From: Lindgomyces ingoldianus
Lineage: Eukaryota > Ascomycota > Dothideomycetes > Pleosporales > Lindgomycetaceae
Assembly (NCBI RefSeq): GCF_010093535.1
Contig: NW_022985192.1
Location: 39,302 to 103,301, forward strand
DNA: 64,000 nt
Direction: 5' to 3'
A model generated the notes under the pieces. The model was not told the origin of the DNA and did not search any database. It saw nothing but the letters and a program-made list of their open reading frames with translations. Of this stretch, positions 55,445-64,000 are shown piece by piece (positions within the stretch are counted from its first letter, which is position 1; every line of letters begins with the position of its first letter). Made by a program: the position numbers and the translations under genes.

Positions 55445-58400
55445 TCATCCAATAGGCAATTCTACCCTAAAAATATCCTATGTTGGTGTTAGTTCAGTAC
55501 TATACCAAGAGGCCTCAAGAACTTACTAATGCAAGATTGGCGGCTTCCTTTTCTTTACCAAAACCACCTCCAGCAAGCTGTAACTTCCGGGTTTGGCGAT
55601 CTAAGACGTTACACTATCAACGAGGTTAACGATAGTGCTCATATGGATACTGAGAGAGAAACCCAGACCTCTTCAACTGTCTGCGCCATAATGTACCGAA
55701 CAATTTTTACTTGCTCAGTCTGGCCAAGACGAAGTGCCCTTCCAATAGCTTGTGACTCGATAGACGGGTTCCACTGCGGTTCCAAGAGATATACCCGAGA
55801 TGCAACGGCAAGATTTAGACTTCGAATTCTTAGAGTGGAAGACTTCCAGGCGTAGTTGATGAGAGCACTTACCCAACGGCTCCGGTACCAAGAGTCATTA
55901 GTAGAACGTTTGCACCATCTGGAGATCGGAAGTCTTTCAGGATCTTTAGACGTTCATTTAATGCTAGAGATCCGTCGATCATGTCGAAGGGAGTCTTGTA
56001 ATGGTTGAGTAAGTCACCTACGAGGTTGAGTGTCTTTTTCCAACAGGAGAAAACAATGCTGTAAGCTGTAAGCAACCAGCTTGGATTATCTCATTATATC
56101 TTCATACCTCTTGTGTGTAGGATCCCTGCGAAGATCTTGTATGAGCGCCAAGAGCTTAGATGGATAGGGCCTTGGGTATGAATTGCTATGATAACTATTC
56201 AGAACCCACTCATTATTGGGCATGCTTTCACTTAGTATATTCTCAGAATGATTATTAGTTTCTAATACACATGTTGGGCATCCTTGTTTCTGGGCGCGAT
56301 GCTGAGGCGAGCAGTTATGACACACTAGGTGAGGGCACTTTCCAGCAAATGTCCCACCATCAGTGTCAGTAGCATCGTTGAGAGAATAGATCGTCCCAGT
56401 GCAGTACGCGCAAACATTCTGATCGAGTTGCTGGAGATACGATAATGCCTCGTCAGGGTCTTCAGGAAGGCCGGTCAGCCCGGTATGCAGAGCCACATTT
56501 TCGTTCCCGTTGTTGCAAAACAACCTCAGCTTGAGGAGGGACTCGAGCACGGTTGAGTTTACCCGGCCTTTCCTACGTCCACTTACAGCCATGTCAATCT
56601 GAGCACGACCTTGGAGAAGCAGGTTGTTGTATTCGGTCCGCTCCAAATCTGTGAGAGGTATTCTGCGAATTTGTCGGATAGGCTCAGGTAGATCTAACAA
56701 CTCCCGAGTTCTCCGAAGGCAAATCGTCTGAAGAAGCAGTCTCAAGTTATTGAAATGATTTCGAGAAGCCGAATTAATTGGGGTCGTAATGAACTTTCGA
56801 AAAGTAGGCGTGGACTCTAGTATTGGAACTTTGAGAAATGAGGTTAGAGCTCCAAGATCATCAAGGTTATTCTGGATAGGTGTTCCAGTCAAGCACCATC
56901 GATGCTGTGCCGGTAAATTGGCAACGGCTTGGTATTGTTTCGTCGCGCGGTTTCGGACGTCGTGAGCTTCAATATATTATATTAACGAATGGAAACTCTA
57001 AAAGGGTAGAGATCACGATAATTTGCTCATACCTTCATCCAGTACAATCCGGAACCACTTAATCTTCGCAAGGGGACTATCTCGGCGACAATATTCGGTG
57101 GCAACTGTTGCATATGTTGTAAATACGATCATCCTTTGCTGAAGCAAATGTATCTCAGCATGACGTGCCGAACCTAGGTGTCGGTGAAATGAGATCGCCC
57201 CAGGAAACGTGTGTCTATCTAGAAATCAGTTTGATGGACTACGACCTTTTATCACCCCTTCGGTAGATGACATACTTCCGTATTTCATCCACCCAGTTGT
57301 CTATTAACACTGGTAAAATGTTAGCTAACTCCTAGATTGGGCAATCCTTCGCCTTAAGGCAAGTCTTACAGGAAGAAGGAGCTAAGATAAGCGTTGCGCT
57401 AGATGGAACCTCTCTCTGGGGCTGGCGTTCAGCACCCTGATTTTCTGCAACAAATTCTTCTGCTCGATCAAGAGACCCAGCAATCGTTGACAAGATAACT
57501 AGGGATTTTCCCAGGCCCATCTCGTCCGCAATAATTCCACCTCTAGCCTCGGCTGGAAGGGGTCGTTTTGCCCCAGTAAAGACATGTTGATAGCTTTGAA
57601 CAAGGACTGTTAGCACATGCCCATTTCTGCACCCCATGTATATTTCAAGTCTTACAATGGCTCGTCTTTGTCAACATCATTGTACTTCCAAAGACTCAAT
57701 TCTGAAGCAATTTTTCCAGTCTCTCTTTGGTTGATGAAGTCAATGGCCTCTTTCTGATGTCTACATTAGACCACGAACTGTCAGTAATGCTCACACAATG
57801 ACATATAGAGCATCTTACGGAAGCAATGTGCTTCTGATTCTACCATCCACGGAGATTTGACCGAGGTCTACATGATGGGATAGCGAATCAAGAATGTTAT
57901 CAACTGCTGTCGAAATGTTCGTTTGTGACTCAGGCTCGATGCTACGTCTCCTTGCTTCCTCCTGATTCGTCGTCGGCGTCTTCTCAGTTGGGATCCCGCC
58001 GTCAAATCCGTCGATCTGAAGGAAGTGAGGATTGGAGTATTTGTACCCATCAAGACCTGATTTAGGAAATTGAAGGTATATATCAGCTTTGGATAAGATT
58101 CGGCCGACGGTTTCAGCATCGGCCTTCAACCCATATATGTTCACTTCCACAGGGAAAGCTTTCTTAGAGTAGTAATGCCATGCTTTGATGTCCCTTAAAT
58201 CCGAGGCCTGAACAAGGGCCCGAAATTGTAGTTGTCGTTGCCGATCCTCTACGAGCGCCTTGAAGGTGGCGCACAGTCCCTTGGTAAGTCGCGCGAACCT
58301 AAATCCGAGGTGCTCAAGGGCAAATAAAGAGCCTTCTTCAACGACAGGAAAGGAATGAACTCGGTCAAGGGCAGGGAATATCAGCTGTCTATTTCCAGTG

Positions 58401-58669
58401 CTTAGCTGGGCTTTTATATCGATGACCTGAATGCGATTAGATTGATGAACCTGGGTGAGGTAGTGGACGGTTACGCTGCCGAAACAAAAAAAATCATGGA
58501 TAATTGGCTCGCTTATCTCACTCGTCTGGGTAGAAGAGGAGGGTGAGGCTGAGGTCGAGGCTCTTGACTGATCATCTCTTCCATCTTCTCCGAAAGGCCA
58601 CGTTCGCTTTAATGGCGATGGTGTCGGTGATGACCACTGCGGTGCATCTAATGCCGTATATTGGAACAT
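55445..58669 (-). CDS. SNF2-family ATPase with RING finger (Rad5/HLTF/Rad16-like)
   Basis: DNA-dependent ATPase of the SNF2 group with an inserted RING, the architecture of Rad5, HLTF and Rad16 proteins acting in DNA repair and damage tolerance. Ten exons join in frame to 903 residues: 57819-58669, 57656-57760, 57370-57593, 57276-57309, 57033-57214, 56108-56966, 55873-56058, 55669-55819, 55527-55613, 55445-55477. First ATG is 58669 (MFQYTALDAPQW). Motif I is DEMGLGKS (about residues 342-349), motif II DEAH (464-467), motif III LTGTPIQNNL. The C3HC4 RING lies near residues 650-700 (CAYC, CPHLVCHNC, CPTC). The helicase-C lobe has SIVFSCWKKTL, MTLGTGAVGLNLA and QAIGRALRLGQ. Introns are mostly 49-62 bp. 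No HIRAN domain was recognised. All exon phases match, so the gene appears intact. Confidence 0.88.
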
Positions 58670-59034
58670 TTTTGCGAAAGGTTCATAGATGTCAGCGAGT
58701 GTAGCCTTGATGCATCTCACGTGTGCGATCTTGGCTGGTTAAAGGTTTTGAAGCAGACGGGAGGCAATGGGGGACGAGATTTTAAGATCCAGTCGAAGGT
58801 TTGAGCATAATGTAACTATGAAGAAGCACCGAGGAAGTGCGGTATCACCTACATGACAAATTTGCGGCACCATCTCACCGGTGTGGCTGAGCGCGAGGTT
58901 TAAACATGTGCACAGACCTCAAACTACCTCGAACGAAATCCGCCTTCCTCCTCTCGTCGTTGCGAATGTCTGGTTTAACTTACTACTTGGTCTTCGCGAC
59001 CGCTAACAAACAATTCTTCCCTCTCATATGAAAA
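58670..59034. promoter_or_regulatory. Shared divergent promoter of SNF2-RING and NLR-like genes
   Basis: Only 365 bp separate the two outward-facing start codons (58669 minus, 59035 plus), so regulation may be coupled. No TATA box is obvious. Confidence 0.5.
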
Positions 59035-62000
59035 ATGGGCGACAATGGTCCGAGCCCTGAGGCCGCACCGTTCGAGCGGGCACTCGCACGATTCAGAATG
59101 AACCTCAAGAAGAGGGAGCAAGAAACGTTCAGAAAAACTACCTTAGCAGATTTGAGGCAATGTATTGGCGAACTACAGGAAAAACAGCACACATCGCGGC
59201 GGCTAAAGGGCATGAATCGCATACAGCCTTTTCTCGAAGCAATGGAGCAGTTTGGGAAAGTCGTGACAATATTCGCCAACAGCAACGACATTGTTGCATT
59301 TGTATGGGTTGGTAGTTAGCACTGCAGTAAGCTAAAGAAAGTTTACTAATAAGATATAAGGGGCCTGTCAGGATGTTATTGTTGGTATGAACAGCACTCA
59401 CATCAAGCGTGTTGGTCGCTAATCGCCGCGAACAGATTTCAAGCGCATGTGTGGACGCATTCAAGGAGCTCCTCGATACGTACGAACAGATTGGAGAAAA
59501 TCTGCCACTTCTCATGCAGTATGAGAGCCTATTCCGGTCGAAGCCTCACATGTCCGCGGTGCTGGCCCTCATGTATGAGGATATTCTAAAGTTTCACCAT
59601 TCTGCAATGTCATATTTTCAAAAACCGCGTCAGTCATGCTCTACTAATTTTATCCAGACCGGCTGATGTTGTACAGTATGGAGGCAAATGTTTGCCGCGA
59701 CTTGGAAGACGTACAAGTCGCAATTCTCGGAAATAATATCCAACATAGCTCGGCATCGCCAGCTTGTCGAAAATCAAGCTACGATTGCTCAAATCGAGGA
59801 CTTTCAGCAATCTAGAAGGGTTGAAGATGCAAGATTTGAAACCGAGACGAAGAGCGAGGATTTGCGTCGCCTGAAGACTGTTTTTGACTGGCTACGGCCG
59901 GCGAAAGTTGAATCCGATCATCACGAATTTGTTAAGATTAGGGCGGCATACCCCGGGATTAGCAGGTGGATAATAGATGATACGACATTCCGAGAATGGT
60001 TTGACCCATCGTATCCAATGATTCCGCCCTTGCTGTGGCTGAGTGGGATTCCTGGAGCAGGTACATTGCACTGAGGTACTCTTGGTACAAACCTGGGCTA
60101 ACAGCAAGATAGGGAAGACTATCCTCGCGTCCCTCATAATTGAGGAAGCCCGGAAACTTGTACCTGCCCCAACAGTGCTATACTTTTACTGCAAGCACAA
60201 AAATCCAGAGCAAGACAACTTCCGTGCGGTTACTCGTACAATTCTCGCACAGCTTCTCAAGCAGGATAGGGACTTGCTCGCCTACTTCTACGAAAGGTGC
60301 TGTGAAAGTGGTGAAACTGTGCTCGAATCGCGAACGACAATCGAGAGTCTTTTGGTGGAGGGCTTTAACAACTGCAAGAGTGCATACATTGTCATCGATG
60401 GCTTGGACGAATGTGGAAGAGAGGAACGAAAAGAAATTACACATTGGTTCAGGAGGCTAGTGGAAGATTTGCCAACATCAGAGCCAGAGAGAATTCGGTG
60501 TTTGTTCGTCAGTCAAGATGATGGGTTCGCACGGAAAGACTTTTCAGGACTTTCCAGCATTAAGATTGGACCAGAGGACAATAAGTCAGACGTTGAGTAT
60601 TATTGCCGTTCTGAAGCTTCCAAACTGACACTTCATCCTTTCTACCTAGCGCATGAGAGGGCAACCGCCATAGGAAACACAGTGTCAAATTCTGCTACAG
60701 GTACGCTGAAGCCAAAGCTTTTCGCCTTGATATAAATGTTCACTAAATATTAGGAATGTTTCTTCTGGCGAAGTTAATCTGGATCAATGTTTTTGGGCAA
60801 ACTTCAATTGCCGGTCTTGAGGAAGAACTGGAGCCCGACGTCTTCCCTACGGGAGTCAATAACGCGTAAGTTAAATGATTTCGTAGCGCAGACTCACTAA
60901 TATATGATAGCTACGAAAGGATTATGGCAAGAATAGAGGCTCAAGCCTCCCCAGCGCGATGGGAAGAAGTCCTGATGGTTCTCGGATGGCTCGTCTGTGC
61001 AAAACGACCGTTGAAGTGGCACGAGATACAAGTTCTGAAAGCAATGAATCTTGATAAGGAATCTATTGAATACGACCGGCAAAGGTTCCGGCCAGCTCCA
61101 AAGGACCTTTTCGATTCATTAGTCGAACACCGAGACGATGGGACTGTCCAACTAGTGCATCTATCCGCCAAATAGTAAGGCACACTCAATCCGAGCAACA
61201 AACTGCCTTGCTGACACTATATAGTTTCCTCGTGGACGAAAATAAAATCGATCTATCTGCTGAGGAATTGAAAATGGCAACAATGTGTATCAACTATCTT
61301 AACCTGTCAACGCTCGCTTCACCTACTGAACCAGGTGTGCTAAATGGAGATTACGGGTTACTAGACTACGCTGTACTGTACTGGATACGCCATTTCGAAG
61401 CCGGAATTCTGCAAGCAGATGGCCATAATGACTATATGACAGCAATTGCAGAGTCATTAGAGATCTTCATCCAAAAGCATTGGTGCGACCCGACCCATCC
61501 TTTATCGGTGTCGCAAAGAAACCGAGATAAGCTCGCATTCTTCCAAGGCTTGCCTTTCTACGACAATCTCGAGCAAGCAGTTGTCTCGACTCGGAAACAA
61601 GTCACATTCTTTGGAAAGATGAGGACAGAAGAGATTGCTCTAGATCTTGATGGAGTGGTGGTTAGTGTCCGTAAAATGCTCGAAGATTCGCTCCAATTCT
61701 TGGAGGAACCGTCCATCAAAGAAGACATGACATTAAAATACGGTACCAATATCTTCAAGTGCCCTCGATTCAGTTGTCAGTTCTTTACGACTGGCTTTGC
61801 CACCGGTCAAGACCGCGATAAACATGTCGACAAACACGAAAGGCCATTCCGCTGCACTGAAGAAGCTTGTACCGGGTTTACCTTTGGCTTCATCTCGACG
61901 TCCGACCTTAGTAGACATATGAGAGAAACGCACTCAAGCATCTCTATCGGGGATGAACAATTTCCCACCGATCATGACGTCCAAATAAGCATGCAGCCCG

Positions 62001-62347
62001 AGCGACCTCCGGAAGAACCAGCCCCCGCCTCAGTTGTCGAAGTACCGCAACAAGAGCAAGAGCTGATTCTCCACCCGCTACCAGCCTCATATCGAACGCG
62101 TAAAAAGGTGAGGCAAAGCGAGTTTAAGTGCAACGACTGTGGGAACGTCTATACGAAGAGGTACAACTGGAAGTCGCACCTTCTCATCCATGCTACTGAC
62201 AAGCCTTTCAAGTGCCCCGTTTGTGGTGCGCGTTTTGCTAGGATGGGTGATTTGAGACGCCATGGAAGTACGCACTCCGAGAAAACTTACGTCTGCCGTG
62301 CAGCGTTCCCAACCGTACGTAATACGTTTCAACTCGCCGTTTTTTAG
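59035..62347 (+). CDS. NACHT-type NLR-like protein with C2H2 zinc fingers, 3' truncated
   Basis: STAND NTPase of the fungal NLR-like group. Eight exons join in frame: 59035-59307, 59361-59384, 59436-59628, 59677-60060, 60113-60700, 60754-60865, 60911-61174, 61225-62347, giving 986 residues. The N-terminal helical domain (to about residue 190, with FVWGPVR) resembles DUF7708-type domains. NACHT follows: Walker A GIPGAGKT (about 286-293) and Walker B YIVIDGLDEC (about 383-392), then a winged-helix-like region. The C-terminus has C2H2 fingers from about residue 790 (FKCPRFSC, FRCTEEAC) and a second pair (FKCNDCG, FKCPVCG) to residue 968. After EKTYVC the frame runs into RAAFPTVRNTFQLAVF and stops where the AT-rich block begins, so the terminal finger expected for such proteins is lost. 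Donor of exon 1 is uncertain (gttggt or gtatgg). Confidence 0.82.
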
Positions 62348-64000
62348 GCTGTAACTTCTTAGTTTGTTAGTACGTTTTAACATAAAGGGAGAATTTAAAT
62401 CCACTTACAGGGCGTAACTATTATAGCTTACAATCCTCCTACGTTTTAACAGCTTGTAAGACGTTACAGCGTATATAGTCTACTAAGTCCCCTATTTTAC
62501 TGTAAATATAACCCTGCTAGAGCTAGTTTTTCTGCAGTTAAAAAGCCTTAATTATTAAGCTAAAAAGCTTATTTTTGTTACAGGTAACAGTTTTTTTACT
62601 CTTAAAAAAAAACCTCTTATAATTACAGCTTATAAAAAGAATAAATAAAAAGTTAAAAGTAATTTTATATAGTATAAAGTAAAAGAGTTGTCTAACTTAT
62701 TTCTACTAAGTAAAAAAGTTAGTAAATAAAAAGCTATTATTATTAGCTATAGTAACATCTTTATAGTAGCTATTATAGTACTACTACAACTCTATTATTT
62801 TCTACTACTTTTTATATAAGCAGCTGCTAGTAAGAAGGCTTATGTTAATAAAAAAAGTCCTTTTAAAGCTCTTATTATAATAGTTACTACTAAGTAACTT
62901 GCGTTGTGTAGGCTCTTAAGTAACATTATTGTTATTAGCCTTAGCCTTAGCCTTTATATTAACATACTTTTAAAAAATAGCTTTTATTAAAGCCTTAGCT
63001 TTTTTATACTATGTAAAGTGCTTTCTCTAGTAGTCTTTAAACTAAATAAGATAAAGTTAAAGGTTTAAAATTATTACTATATAGTAATAAAATATAAGTG
63101 GCTTAATAATAAACTTTTTCTAGTATGTAAGTAACTTCTTTATGCTAAATGCTATGCTAGATTTAAAGTAGTAATTAACACTCTTACTTTTAAGTTTATT
63201 ACTTATACATAGAAGCTTAGTATATGTCACAATTGTGCACGAGTAAGGTTATAGAGCTTCACAGAGGTCTAGTTTAATTACTACGTAAGGTATTATAGTA
63301 GGTACAAGACGTTGTGTAAGGAACAGGAAGGTTTAAAAGAAAATTAGTAATTAAATACTTAGCTTAAAAGTCTAAGCGCTTTAGGTATAAATTAAACTTA
63401 TTTTAAGTTTAGTTAGTGTTAAAGCAGTTTATGCTTAAGTTTATGTCTATGTTATATTATATTTATGTTAGACGTGCACTAATAATACTTTAGTACACGT
63501 CTAATACAGTTATGTCTAGGATCTAGGGAGGATACTATAACAGTACCCCCCCTTTTATTAAAAAGAGAATTCTTTACATTAGTAGTTCTAGCATTAAGTT
63601 GTCTTTGTTAGAGTACAGGTTTAGTTTAGATAAGTATTAGGTATAGAATTAAGTTACTGTAGAGTTCTTTTATAAAGCTTCTATAGGTTCCTATAATAGT
63701 TTATTATATCTAGTCTATTTTATAAAGTATTTATAGATATATTTTTTCTTATTAAACTAAATTTATTTAATGTCTTTTATAATGTATTCTAGTTTATTGT
63801 TTATAATAATAAGTTTAGGTAGCAGGTTTAGCTATTTAGGTAGATAGTTAGATTTAAGAGCTACTTAGCGCAGTAATAATACATAGAACACAGGGTGTAT
63901 CTTTATGCTGTTAGGTAGGATTAATTAGTAAGCGTGCAATAAGACTATATAAGCTACTATAAAGAGGCTAAGGTTCTTTTAATTAAGTTTTTTTAATTAT
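62317..64000. mobile_element. AT-rich, RIP-like transposon debris
   Basis: From about 62317 the composition changes abruptly to strongly AT-rich with very many TA dinucleotides and no frame longer than about 30 codons, as expected for a repeat mutated by RIP (C to T). A purine tract (ctagggagga, 63523-63532) followed by TATAACAGTACCCCC at 63536 looks like a polypurine tract joined to an LTR start whose TG has become TA, so an LTR retrotransposon is likely. The block continues past the window end. Confidence 0.6.
63468..63504. repeat. Short inverted repeat (15-bp arms, 7-bp loop)
   Basis: Arms 63468-63482 and 63490-63504 (ttagacgtgcactaa against ttagtacacgtctaa) pair with one mismatch, a G/A difference of the kind RIP produces. 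The loop is taatact. Confidence 0.8.

Overview
The window reads as nuclear DNA of a filamentous ascomycete (Pezizomycotina). Most genes carry short spliceosomal introns of about 45-135 bp with GTRNGT-like donors, CTAAC/TTAAC-like branch sites and YAG acceptors. Genes sit on both strands without operons. The families are typical of these fungi: CAP10/GT90, DUF3405, 2EXR/F-box-like, fungal CorA-like proteins and NACHT proteins with C2H2 fingers. AT-rich, TpA-rich islands suggest RIP-decayed transposons. A Leotiomycete is possible, but the sequence alone does not prove the class. All exon structures below were assembled by hand from reading frames and splice signals.

Layout. 1-15 kb is housekeeping-like: a four-exon aquaporin (1222-2722), a Pro/Ser-rich two-TM protein (3098-4057), a GT90/CAP10 glycosyltransferase (4417-6633), the histone chaperone Rtt106 (7342-9106) with a minisatellite inside one intron, a four-TM protein (12114-13094) and a 2EXR/F-box-like protein (14184-15302). 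16.5-19.6 kb holds two Rieske-oxygenase-like genes on the same strand that are complementary: one has the [2Fe-2S] motif but no mononuclear-iron motif, the other the reverse. 20-22 kb is decayed sequence. 22.1-25.5 kb holds a secreted GH3 beta-glucosidase facing a small secreted Cys-rich protein. 25.5-30.9 kb is gene-poor with inverted repeat copies. 30.9-33 kb is a ferric reductase. 35.9-37.4 kb holds a PAN/apple-like type II membrane protein and, tail to tail, a decayed copy of its domain. 39.6-42.1 kb is a DUF3405 protein.

44-62 kb looks accessory: a small hypothetical, a disordered protein, a vWA protein with Cys pairs, a CorA-like membrane protein, and a SNF2-RING ATPase divergently paired with a NACHT/C2H2 NLR-like protein. 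The NLR gene loses its last zinc finger where a strongly AT-rich, probably transposon-derived block (about 62.3 kb to the end) begins.

The best candidates for something undescribed are the divided Rieske oxygenase pair and the NLR/SNF2-RING divergent pair.
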